Below, piece by piece: positions 45,978 to 54,504 of a stretch of DNA of 64,000 bases. The stretch spans positions 310,001-374,000 of the forward strand of contig CBDCIT010000030.1 in assembly GCA_965217615.1 (NCBI GenBank), read 5' to 3'. The DNA comes from CAVOAK01 sp965217615. GTDB taxonomy: Bacteria > Pseudomonadota > Alphaproteobacteria > UBA8366 > CAVOAK01. Below the pieces are notes generated by a model. It was not told where the DNA came from. It saw only the letters and a program-made list of their open reading frames with translations, and did no database searches. Numbering within the stretch: position 1 is the stretch's first letter; each line of letters starts with the position of its first letter. Made by a program: the position numbers and the translations under genes.

Positions 45978-46613
45978 GTGGGCGGGGAAAACGACACCTC
46001 ACAGCTCGACGAATGGCGCGGCGAATTCGGTGTGGCCTACATCGAGCGAAACTCGGCGACGCCGGAACGCGTGCAGCAGCGCGCCGACGCCATGTCCAAG
46101 ATTCTCGACCATATCGACGACGCGCTCCCACAATCAATTATTGAAGTTGGTGCAAACGTGGGATTGAACCTACGCGCATTGAAGGTGGTTGTGGGCGCTG
46201 AGCTAATCGCGGTTGAACCGAACTACGCGGCGCGCAAAATTCTGTCTGCCGACGGTGTCTTGCCCGCCGACCACATTTTTGATGGAACGGCTGACGCGTT
46301 GCCTCTGGAAGACGCATCGGTCGACCTCGTGCTGACCTCAGCGGTCTTGATCCACGTGCCGGACGAGCTTCTAGAAGCTTCGTATCGGGAGATCCACCGG
46401 GTCGCCAAGCGATACATTCTTTGTCTCGAATACTTCTCACCGAATCCCGTAGCAATTCATTACCGAGGGCGTGACGATATGCTTTACAAACGGGATTATG
46501 GTGGACTTTGGCTCGACTGGTATCCCGACTTGGAGCTAATCGCCGACGGCTTTTTTTGGAAGCGAACGACGGGTCTGGACAACGTTAATTGGTGGCTGTT
46601 TCGCAAAGCGTGA
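45978..46613 (+). CDS. nonulosonate-cluster SAM methyltransferase
   Basis: 211 residues from GTG 45978. It begins DEWRGEFGVAYIERNSATPE, the hallmark of the pseudaminic acid biosynthesis-associated methylase family. Class I SAM fold: IIEVGANVGLNLRALKVVVG (motif I), DGTADALPLEDASVDLVLTS (motif II region) and VLIHVPDELLEASYREIHRV. It probably methylates the nonulosonate or a glycan sugar. A 4-nt overlap with the next gene. Confidence 0.87.
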   Translation: MGGENDTSQLDEWRGEFGVAYIERNSATPERVQQRADAMSKILDHIDDALPQSIIEVGANVGLNLRALKVVVGAELIAVEPNYAARKILSADGVLPADHIFDGTADALPLEDASVDLVLTSAVLIHVPDELLEASYREIHRVAKRYILCLEYFSPNPVAIHYRGRDDMLYKRDYGGLWLDWYPDLELIADGFFWKRTTGLDNVNWWLFRKA

Positions 46614-47710
46614 CAGTGGCACCGGTGCGTACACTGCTGTTTCTTTCAGATCTGGATGGTGGTGGGGCGCAGCGCACATTCGTCAATCTCGCCAATGCGC
46701 TGCCTCGCGACCGGATTGCTCCAACCCTCGTAGTCGGGCGAGACGCTGGACCAGCGCGTCGCTGGCTTAATGCGGATACCTCCCTGAAGAATCTCGAACG
46801 GACGCGGTTGCGCGGTACTATCTTGCCGTTGCGTCGGTTCATACGTCAGGATCGACCAGCGGTCTTACTTTCAACTATCGCCGACGCCAATGTGGTCGCT
46901 TGGCTGGCTACCAGTCATCTGCCAATACGGCTTATCCTTCGTGAAACCAACAGTCATCGCGCTCGCGATGATATCGGTTGGCTGCGGCACAGGTTGATCG
47001 CTTTGGCATATCGACGTGCGGATGCCGTGGTCGCGCTCTCAGAGGGCGTTCGCCGCGAACTGGTCGAGGATGTCGGCCTCGAAGCTAAAAAGACACATAC
47101 GATTCACAACCCGGTCGATATTGAAAGCATTACAAATTCGCTAACACGCCGACCAGCCGCACCAATTCCAAAGGGCGGTCCGCTGATACTTGGCGTTGGT
47201 CGATTAACGCGGCAGAAGAATTTCGCCTTGTTACTCCGGTGTTTTGAAAAACAGAACAACAAGAACGCACTCCTCGCAATCCTCGGTGACGGACCCGACC
47301 GTGCCAAGTTGGCGGCGTTAGCGCGAGAGCTCGGCGTCGGCGATCGATTCGTGATGCCCGGATTTGTCGATGATATGACGCCCTGGTTTGCGCGCGCCGA
47401 TCTGTTTGTTTTGCCATCGCGATGGGAGGGATTTGGGCATGTCCTTGCCGAGGCCATGGCGGCTGGACTTCCGGTGGTGGCCACTGACTGTCCGCATGGT
47501 CCGCGTGATATTATTGAGAATGATTGTACCGGTTTGCTAGTCGCCAACGACAATGTCGATGCGTTGACAGGAGCAATGCAGGAACTGTTGGGTGATAGCA
47601 AGCGCGCTAGACGACTCGCCAAAGCGGGGCAGGGCGCGGTAGCGAGATTTGCGCCGGCGACCATCGCCGATCAATACGCCACATTGATCGAGCAAGTAAT
47701 CGCCAGCTGA
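46610..47710 (+). CDS. family 4 glycosyltransferase
   Basis: 366 residues starting at GTG 46610 in a GTGA overlap; a TTG at 46589 would lengthen it. GT-B fold: TLLFLSDLDGGGAQRTFVNL, IRLILRETNSHRARDDIGWL, GPLILGVGRLTRQKNFALLL, LLAILGDGPDRAKLAALARE and PSRWEGFGHVLAEAMAAGLP, the latter with the EX7E nucleotide-binding motif. Resembles GT4 enzymes of LPS/O-antigen clusters such as those adding HexNAc residues. Confidence 0.92.
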   Translation: MTVAPVRTLLFLSDLDGGGAQRTFVNLANALPRDRIAPTLVVGRDAGPARRWLNADTSLKNLERTRLRGTILPLRRFIRQDRPAVLLSTIADANVVAWLATSHLPIRLILRETNSHRARDDIGWLRHRLIALAYRRADAVVALSEGVRRELVEDVGLEAKKTHTIHNPVDIESITNSLTRRPAAPIPKGGPLILGVGRLTRQKNFALLLRCFEKQNNKNALLAILGDGPDRAKLAALARELGVGDRFVMPGFVDDMTPWFARADLFVLPSRWEGFGHVLAEAMAAGLPVVATDCPHGPRDIIENDCTGLLVANDNVDALTGAMQELLGDSKRARRLAKAGQGAVARFAPATIADQYATLIEQVIAS

Positions 47711-47720
47711 GCAAATTGCC

Positions 47721-49543
47721 ATGTGCGGAATCGCGGCTTTGTTTGATCCTGGCAGACGGTTTGACCCATTGTTACTGGCGGCAATTGACGGTGATCTTTT
47801 TCATCGTGGACCGGACTCCGGTGGAACCGCCGCCGATGACGGGTGGGCCTTGGTGTTTCGCCGGTTAGCAATTCTCGACCCAACGCCGGCCGCCGATCAA
47901 CCAATGACCGATGCCGAGGAACGCCTGACCCTGGTCTATAATGGTGAGATTTACAATTACCGCCAACTGCGAGCGGAATTGACTGCCGCGGGTGTCATCT
48001 TGCGCACCGACGGTGACACCGAGGTGATACTGGAAGGCTACCGGGTTTGGGGGCGGCGGCTTCTCGACCGCCTCGAAGGCATGTTTGCCTTCGTTTTGAT
48101 TGATCGGCATGAAGGTATCGCCTTGGCGGCGCGCGATCCGCTCGGCATCAAACCGCTGTATATGGCAAGGCAAGGGTCGCTGACAGCGTTCTCGAGCGAG
48201 GCCCGGCCGCTACATCGTTTGGTAGCGGCCCGCGTTGACGAGGACGCGCTGGCGGAATTGTTGACGTTCGGGTGGGCGGCTGGCCGGATGTCTAACTTCA
48301 AAGATGTAGAGCGATTGCCCGGCGGTACTTTGGTCACCGTCCCGTTATCTGGCGGCACGGTAACCGAACGACGTTATTGCGATCCTCTCGACACGCTGGA
48401 TGCTGAAGAAATTTCGGATTCAGGCGGCGTAGAGGACCGCGTGCAAGACGCACTCGAATCTTCGGTCTCGGCCCACCTAGCCAGCGATGTTGGTTACACA
48501 GTGCAGCTTTCGGGCGGAGTAGATTCGAGCTTGATCTCGGCGCTCGCAGCGGCGCATACCAAAAGTGGACTTGCCTCTTTCTCCGTAAGCCTCGGTCAAC
48601 ATAGCTACGATGAATCGCCGTATCAACGCACGGTCGCGGAGCGTTACAAGCTGAGTCACCACGACGTTCAGGTTACCGCTACAGACTACGCCGATGCTCT
48701 GCCCAGGGCGGTTCGACATATGGAGGGCCCAACGCCACATGGTGGCTGCGTTATGTTGATGTTGCTATGCGACGAGATCCGGAGGCACTCCAAGGTCGTG
48801 TTGACCGGCGAAGGTGCTGACGAGTTGTTTGGCGGGTACGAACGGTACAAGATTTGGCGCAAGTTAATGTGGCAGGAACGATTTTCGAAAGTTTTGCCAA
48901 CCGCGTTGCTTCCTCCATGTTGGCCGTTCGCCGGAATGCGGAGGCTTGGGGGGTAGATGCGGCGACGTACGCCAGCGTCTATTTCGATTTCAGATTTGTG
49001 CACCGTATATTTCCTGGCCTTGTGCCCGTGCCAGGAGCTCGCGAGTCGGCCAGCAGTCGGTTTGACAACTTTCTCGATCGTCTATTTGCAGTTGATCAGA
49101 CATCGTATCTCGAATCTCTTTTGGTTCGTGAGGATAAAATGAGCATGGCTGCATCGGTCGAGGCGCGTGTACCGTTTGTTCATATGCCGCTTCTGAATAT
49201 CGTAAACCGCCTTCCCGGCAGCTTGCGGGCCCGAGGCGGCATAACCAAACCTCTGCTCAAACGCATCGCGCAGCGTTTCCTGCCGGCCGATCTTGTGCAC
49301 CGCCGAAAAATCGGCTTATGGCTGCCCTACCATGAATGGTTTTCGCAAGGCGGCGACGCCAGCCATTATCTCGAAACTCTAACCGCCGATGATTCGCGCC
49401 TGGCCAACTATGCAAACCGGTCAGTTTTGAAATCCGTGGTCAGTCGGTTTCGCGAAATCGGAAACCGCCATTCTGGCTTGCTGTTACAACGGCTTGTCGA
49501 AGTGGAGCTATGGTTGCGTTCCATACCTCGTAGTGCGTCGTAA
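47721..49543 (+). pseudogene. asparagine synthase (glutamine-hydrolysing), apparent frameshift
   Basis: About 607 residues, full AsnB length. It starts MCGIAALFDPGRR with the catalytic Cys2, then LVYNGEIYNYRQLRAEL and GIKPLYMARQGS (glutaminase domain), TVQLSGGVDSSLISALAAAH (PP-loop) and VVLTGEGADELFGGYERYKI. At the six-G run 48948-48953 the frame changes from MRRLGG to VDAATYASVYFDF; one base is missing. The rest, including REDKMSMAASVEARVPFV, is well conserved. In O-antigen clusters such enzymes (WbpS-like) amidate uronic acids. It may be functional if the indel is a sequence error. Confidence 0.9.
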
Positions 49544-50271
49544 CTGTGGATATGGTTAATGCAGCGGGTCTCGGGTGGCGGCAAAGTGTATCCGAATACT
49601 CTGGTAATGATTTGCAGGGTTATCGGCTAGCCACGAGCGAACATCGCGTCTGAGGAGATCCGGGTATTTCGATCAGCAACGATATGAAATCGGAAGCGAA
49701 CGCGTTGAACGTCACTACGTTTGCGGTGATCTATGTCTTCGCCTTGGCGGTGCGCCTTCTGAACCTCGCCCTTATTCCCGACATCGACACTCACGCCATG
49801 ATCGAGGACTCGCCGATGTACTGGACAGGCGCCGCAACATGGCTTGACTCTGGATTCTTCTCCCGTGCTAGCGACGCCGGATTCGTGCACGAAACCGAAC
49901 GGGTTCCACTCTACTTTGTCTTACTAGCTGCTTTTCGCTGGCTGTTCGGCGACACGCTAGTTCCAGTGGTGATAAGCCAGGCGCTACTGGACGCTGGTAC
50001 GTGCGTCATCATTGCCAGAATTGGAGCCATGGTTGGCAGTACCGCTGGTGTTGTTTCGGGTTTGCTCGCTGCCGTTTGGCCAAATCTGATCATCCACAGC
50101 ACTATCGTCCTTACCGACACCTTGTTTGTCTTCTTGTTCAGCCTCGTCCTGCTGTTCGCTGCAAAGTTCCTCGCCAAGGGTCGGCTGGTTGATGTCGCGG
50201 CGGCCGGATTTCTATGCGGGTTGGCGATCATGACTAGACCGGTTGCCCAGTTCTTACCCTTTGCGATGGCC

Positions 50272-50285
50272 ATCGCAGCGCCATT
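50272..50285. repeat. 14-bp direct repeat flanking the IS3-family element, left copy
   Basis: ATCGCAGCGCCATT, repeated at 51700-51713. The host gene continues in frame once one copy and the IS are removed, so it is a target duplication. It is longer than the 3-5 bp usual for IS3. Confidence 0.88.
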
Positions 50286-50351
50286 TGAGTCGGACCCGAT
50301 TTCCTTGGACACAGAATTGGCTTAATCGAAGTGTCCAAGGAGGACCGGAAC

Positions 50352-50762
50352 ATGACCGATAATTTTGAGAAGAAAGTTGCTGTTGATGGGCCTGTGGTAA
50401 ATGCTGGCGAGCTTGGCTCGTCCACGTTTTCCCCAGGCCAGGCTTTGCCGGCAGGCCCGCTGGGACTTGGCCAGCGATGGACAGTGGCGCGCAAGCGTGA
50501 GGTCGTTCTGCAGCTTTTGCGTGACGAGCCGGTGCAACTTCTGTCGCGCCAGTTGGGCGTAGAGATCTTCCGGCTCGAGCAGTGGCGTGAGAAAGCGATC
50601 GGCGGGATCGACGCCTCGCTCAAGCAACGCAAGGGCGATCCGGTGCAGGCGGAACTGGATAGCGCCATGAAGCGGATCGGAGAGTTGACCATGCAGGTGG
50701 AACTGCTGGAGGCCAAGACGGAGACCTTCGGCCCTTTGGGGCGGCGGAGGTCGCGGCGATGA
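50352..50762 (+). CDS. IS3-family transposase OrfA
   Basis: 136 residues from ATG 50352, which has an AGGAGG 9 nt upstream; GTG 50331 is an alternative. A helix-turn-helix (RKREVVLQLLRDEPVQLLSR, QLGVEIFRLEQWREKAIGG) is followed by a coiled-coil-like helix (ELDSAMKRIGELTMQVELLE). Ends with a 4-nt overlap on orfB. Confidence 0.9.
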   Translation: MTDNFEKKVAVDGPVVNAGELGSSTFSPGQALPAGPLGLGQRWTVARKREVVLQLLRDEPVQLLSRQLGVEIFRLEQWREKAIGGIDASLKQRKGDPVQAELDSAMKRIGELTMQVELLEAKTETFGPLGRRRSRR

Positions 50763-51664
50763 GTGCCGCCACCTCTCCCGGCACGGGTCTGGCCTACGGC
50801 CTGCGGCGGGTCTGCGCCGCCTGGGGCATGGCCCGCTCCTCGTTCTACGCCATGATCTCCGGCCAGCACGCCGAGCAGCCGCCGGCAAAGCGTCGGGGAC
50901 CGAAGCCCGCGATCTCGGACCAGGCGCTGCTGGTGGCGATCAAAGCCGACCTGGAGGCATCGCCCTGGGAGGGCGAGGGCTACCGCAAGGTCTGGGCTCG
51001 GCTTCGGGTCTGTCGCGACATCCGGGTTGCCCGCAAGCGGGTGCTCCGCCTGATGCGCGAGAACAATCTGCTCTCGCCCCATCGCTGCCGCCGCCGTGGC
51101 GGCAATCCCCATGACGGTGAGATCATCACTCATGCCCCGAACCTCATGTGGGGCACCGATGGCGTTCGGGTGTTCACGGTGGACGACGGCTGGGGCTGGA
51201 TCTTCACCGCCGTCGAGCATTGGAACGCCGAGTGTGTCGGCTGGCATGTCTGCAAGCGCGGCGACCGCTTCGCCGCCCTGCAGCCGATCTCCATGGGGCT
51301 TGCCGGGCTGTATGGCTCGACCGCGGCCGGCGCGGCTCGGGGGCTGGCCTTGCGGATGGATCACGGCTCCCAGTATCTGTCGGACCACTTCACCAACCAG
51401 ATCAAGTTCTGGGGCATCCAGCCGTCCTACGCCTTCGTCGCCGAGCCCCAGACCAACGGCGTCGCCGAGCGGTTCAATCGCACGCTGAAGGAACAGATCA
51501 TCCATGGTCGCATCTACTGCAACATCGCGGAGCTGCGGGACGCCGTCCGCGACTTCGTCGAACTCTACAATGCCCAGTGGATCGTCGAAAAGAACGGCTA
51601 CCTGAGCCCCGCTCAAGCTCGTCAGGCGTGGCACGCCGCGATCTCAATCAGGCCCGCCGCGTGA
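50759..51664 (+). CDS. IS3-family transposase OrfB
   Basis: 301 residues. HTH_21 region (GEGYRKVWARLRVCRDIRVA), then the DDE integrase core: NLMWGTDGVRVFTVDDGWGW, ALRMDHGSQYLSDHFTNQIK (second Asp) and EPQTNGVAERFNRTLKEQII (Glu). Complete and without frameshift. Confidence 0.94.
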   Translation: MSAATSPGTGLAYGLRRVCAAWGMARSSFYAMISGQHAEQPPAKRRGPKPAISDQALLVAIKADLEASPWEGEGYRKVWARLRVCRDIRVARKRVLRLMRENNLLSPHRCRRRGGNPHDGEIITHAPNLMWGTDGVRVFTVDDGWGWIFTAVEHWNAECVGWHVCKRGDRFAALQPISMGLAGLYGSTAAGAARGLALRMDHGSQYLSDHFTNQIKFWGIQPSYAFVAEPQTNGVAERFNRTLKEQIIHGRIYCNIAELRDAVRDFVELYNAQWIVEKNGYLSPAQARQAWHAAISIRPAA

Positions 51665-51699
51665 GACAAACTTGTGTCCAAGGAACCGGGTGCGCTACA

Positions 51700-51713
51700 A
51701 TCGCAGCGCCATT
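51700..51713. repeat. 14-bp direct repeat flanking the IS3-family element, right copy
   Basis: Identical to 50272-50285. Confidence 0.88.
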
Positions 51714-52684
51714 AATCTTGTCGAAGCGTGGGAGAAACTGGAAAACCTGTATCGCCGGTGCACTGATAGTTTTGGCGACAGCGGCAGCTCCAGTTCTGCC
51801 AATTCTTGCCAGGAACGTCAGTCAATTTGGAACGTTTCAGCTTACTAACATGACCGGAACGCATGTCCAAAGCTGGGTTGCAGGTTACGCGCGTGCACTA
51901 GAGGAGGGAACGTCGTTCAATTTGAGCAGCAAACTAATGAATGAGGGATTTGCCGAGATGCTGGCGCGCGAGGGTATCGATCCTGAATCGCTGAACCCGT
52001 TCGAAGAGTCTGCACGCCAGGTGGCTTTCGCGAGAAAGGAGCTCGTGAAACTGCCGCTTTCGACTATTGCAAAGGCCTGGCTTCATGGAGTCGTTCTCAA
52101 TATTGCGGCGCCAGCACTTGCGGTTGACCCCCGCATACGTAAATTTAATCGAAAGAGCTATATTGATTCCACCGGAATTACGCTTGTCGAGCGTGCCAGA
52201 AACTTCGTTTCGAACAATGATTCGACCTACGTTCTTTGGTTGTCGATTGGACTTGCATCAGGTAGCGCGGCGTTAGCATTGCAGTTTTGGGGTTGGCTAT
52301 TGCTGTGCCATTGGCAACCGATCTTGGTGGTAATTGCAACACTTTCGATACTCTATTTCTTGCTCGTTAATGGCCCCGTGGCATCTCCGAAGTACCGACT
52401 ACCGTTCGAGCCAATCCTGATCGTTTTCCAAGCTGTCGCGATCGTCTGGTTGGCGACCTGGCTACGGGGCCGCATCGCCGAAAGGCACGCAACTGACCGG
52501 TATCACGTCCCTTGCTAACAGGTATTGCATTTAGGGTTGGTTCTGCCTCCAGTGCAATTCATGGGTTTTCGCTCCGCCTGCGATGTCACATGTTGCATTT
52601 GCTTGCCGAGCAGAGGTTGTGCATGAGGAGTGCACTGCAGCACCCCGCTTTCTAGGCGCATTCGTTAGTGTTCTTAGTCCGTCA

Positions 52685-52716
52685 GGCCGCCTCTGTTTTG
52701 AGCGGCCCGTTTTTTT
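52685..52716 (+). terminator. intrinsic terminator ending the glycan operon
   Basis: GGCCGC (52685-52690) pairs with GCGGCC (52702-52707) over an 11-nt loop, followed by seven T. It lies 167 nt after the membrane glycosyltransferase stop codon and faces the convergent cysC. Confidence 0.82.
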
Positions 52717-52756
52717 GGGCTGGCTGCATCCGTGCCGGGAGGTATTCGGTAGGCTG

Positions 52757-53368
52757 TTACTCGACGATGATCGGACCGAATTGCGCCTCGACATAGCGGA
52801 CTAGGGCATCGGTACATTGGCCGATATCATCGGCGACGGTGTCGACCACGAAATTTGGCGACTCCGGAACCTCGTAGGGTGCTGAGACACCCGTGAAATC
52901 GGGAATCTCGCCGCTTCGGGCGAGACGATATAGGCCCTTCGGATCGCGCTGTTCACAGGTCTCGACGTCGGCTTTCACATAAACTTCGCGGAAGCCGTCG
53001 GCAGCCGCCACGCGGGCTTGGCGGCGATCGGCGCGGTAGGGAGAAATAAAGGCCGAGATCGCAATAATGCCCGCGTCGGCGAAGAGGGCGGCAACCTGGC
53101 CCACGCGGCGAATATTCTCAGTCCGGTCCGTGTGGCTGTAGCCCAAGTCAGAATTCAAGCCTGTGCGCAGGTTGTCACCGTCAAGGACATAGACACTGTA
53201 GCCTTTGGCGAACAGCCGGCGTTCCAACTCGATTGCCAGCGTCGACTTGCCCGCACCAGGCAGTCCCGTAAACCAGAGGACACCACCGCGGTGGCCGGCG
53301 CGCGCCCTGCGCTCGGCGCTGGCGATGCGGCTCTCGATGGTAAAGGCAGTGGAGGAGGTCTTAGTCAC
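52757..53368 (-). CDS. cysC: adenylylsulfate kinase
   Basis: 203 residues, normal CysC length. Walker A VLWFTGLPGAGKSTLAIELE; SVYVLDGDNLRTGLNSDLGY; FISPYRADRRQARVAAADGF; and DPKGLYRLARSGEIPDFTGV with the KGLY motif. It phosphorylates APS to PAPS, the sulfate donor. No cysD/cysN or sulfotransferase gene is adjacent, so it may feed sulfation of a surface glycan. It is convergent with the glycan operon across a terminator. Confidence 0.93.
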   Translation of the reverse strand: MTKTSSTAFTIESRIASAERRARAGHRGGVLWFTGLPGAGKSTLAIELERRLFAKGYSVYVLDGDNLRTGLNSDLGYSHTDRTENIRRVGQVAALFADAGIIAISAFISPYRADRRQARVAAADGFREVYVKADVETCEQRDPKGLYRLARSGEIPDFTGVSAPYEVPESPNFVVDTVADDIGQCTDALVRYVEAQFGPIIVE

Positions 53369-53511
53369 GGAGTATGGACGCTGAGTGTGCGGAATTGAAA
53401 CAACGCGCGCCTGCTGAGAAATCGACGCGGCGGTCGTAATAACGCGCTCTTCGGGTCTTGCGTCAAGCGTTCCTCACGCGCGTCCGGGCATTGCCATCGC
53501 CAACTCACTTC

Positions 53512-54492
53512 TCATCCTTCATAACAGCCGGCAATTTTTGCTCGCAGACGCACCAGCGCGAGCACTGTGTCGATCGCCGGTGTCTCGATTCCAGTCAGGT
53601 GACCGAGCTCCTGCACGACCGTCACCAAAGCGTCGATCTCCATTGGACGTCCGCGGTCGAGGTCCTGCAGCATGGATGTCCGATGTGCAGCGACAGCGGC
53701 CGCCCCATCGATCCGTTTGTCGACGTCGATTGCGAAGCGCGCGCCGACCGCTTCGCCAATCTGTTGAGCTTCGACCATCATGGCGCGGGCGACCGAGCGG
53801 GTTCTCGAATCGGCACAAATCTCGGCCAGCGTCGCCTCCGTCAGGGCGCTGATCGGGTTGAAGCTCAGATTTCCCCAAAGCTTTATCCATATTTCATCGC
53901 GAATGCGTGGCCGCACCGGTGCTTTGAAGCCGGCGGCGATCAGGGCTTCGGATAGATGTGTTACGCGGTTGCTGCGGCTGCCATCGGGTTCGCCAAGGGT
54001 AAATCGATCGCCTTCAACATGGCGAATACGACCAGGTCGTTCGACTTCCGCTGCCGGATAAACGACGCAGCCGATGGCGCGCTGCGGGCCAAGTCCCGCC
54101 CACTGTTTGGCCCCCGGATCGACGCTCACAAGTTGATGGTCTCGGTAAGGTCCCTCAAGACCATAAAAGTACCACCACGGCATGCCGTTCATGGCTGTGA
54201 CAATGACGGTCTCGGGCCCAATCAACGACAGCATCGCGTCGACGGCGCCGGGGACCGAATGGGCCTTCAGCGTGACGATCACAAAGTCCTGCCGGCCGAG
54301 CTCCGATGGGTCATCGGTTGCGGCGGGATGGGCGATGCGCGAGTTGCCATCGCGGATCAACTGCAGTCCTTCACGCTGGATTGCCTGCAGATGCGGTCCG
54401 CGGGCGATCAACGATACATCGAGGCCGGCGAGCGCTAGTTCTGCGCCCAGCAGACCGCCGATCGCACCGGCGCCGTAGATGCAAATCCTCAT
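53512..54492 (-). CDS. ketopantoate-reductase-family protein (PanE/ApbA-like)
   Basis: 326 residues. N-terminal Rossmann motif RICIYGAGAIGGLLGAELAL; FVIVTLKAHSVPGAVDAMLS carries the conserved Lys; RDEIWIKLWGNLSFNPISAL and DLDRGRPMEIDALVTVVQEL lie in the C-terminal helical domain with the conserved Lys and Glu. The family includes 2-dehydropantoate 2-reductase, but many alphaproteobacterial paralogues beside acyl-CoA ligases act on other oxo acids. It ends 12 nt from the downstream ligase gene on the same strand. Confidence 0.85.
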   Translation of the reverse strand: MRICIYGAGAIGGLLGAELALAGLDVSLIARGPHLQAIQREGLQLIRDGNSRIAHPAATDDPSELGRQDFVIVTLKAHSVPGAVDAMLSLIGPETVIVTAMNGMPWWYFYGLEGPYRDHQLVSVDPGAKQWAGLGPQRAIGCVVYPAAEVERPGRIRHVEGDRFTLGEPDGSRSNRVTHLSEALIAAGFKAPVRPRIRDEIWIKLWGNLSFNPISALTEATLAEICADSRTRSVARAMMVEAQQIGEAVGARFAIDVDKRIDGAAAVAAHRTSMLQDLDRGRPMEIDALVTVVQELGHLTGIETPAIDTVLALVRLRAKIAGCYEG

Positions 54493-54504
54493 TTCTGCCG
54501 CGCC

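Larger units (their letters stand above)
50286..51699 (+). mobile_element. IS3-family insertion sequence (complete), distinct from copies A/B
   Basis: 1414 bp. The left end reads TGAGTCGGACCCGATTTCCT and the right end on the minus strand TGTAGCGCACCCGGTTCCTT; both continue TGGACACA. It encodes an OrfA and an OrfB overlapping by 4 nt, and interrupts the membrane glycosyltransferase. Confidence 0.92.
49684..52518 (+). pseudogene. membrane glycosyltransferase (GT39/ArnT-like), split by an IS3-family element
   Basis: The two parts, 49684-50285 and 51714-52518, join in frame to 468 residues. Predicted membrane protein with about ten helices: FAVIYVFALAVRLLNLALIP, HETERVPLYFVLLAAFRWLF, LFVFLFSLVLLFAAKFL, AGALIVLATAAAPVLPILAR, and a C-terminal pair in VVIATLSILYFLLVNG. 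Acidic residues in the first loop (DIDTHAMIED) recall dolichyl-phosphate-mannose mannosyltransferase or ArnT families. The insertion after IAAP breaks it; translation before the IS gives 200 residues plus an IS-coded tail. Confidence 0.82.

Noticed and set aside
53956..54438. 160-residue plus-strand frame
   Set aside because: Antisense to the ketopantoate-reductase-like gene, with no recognisable domain.
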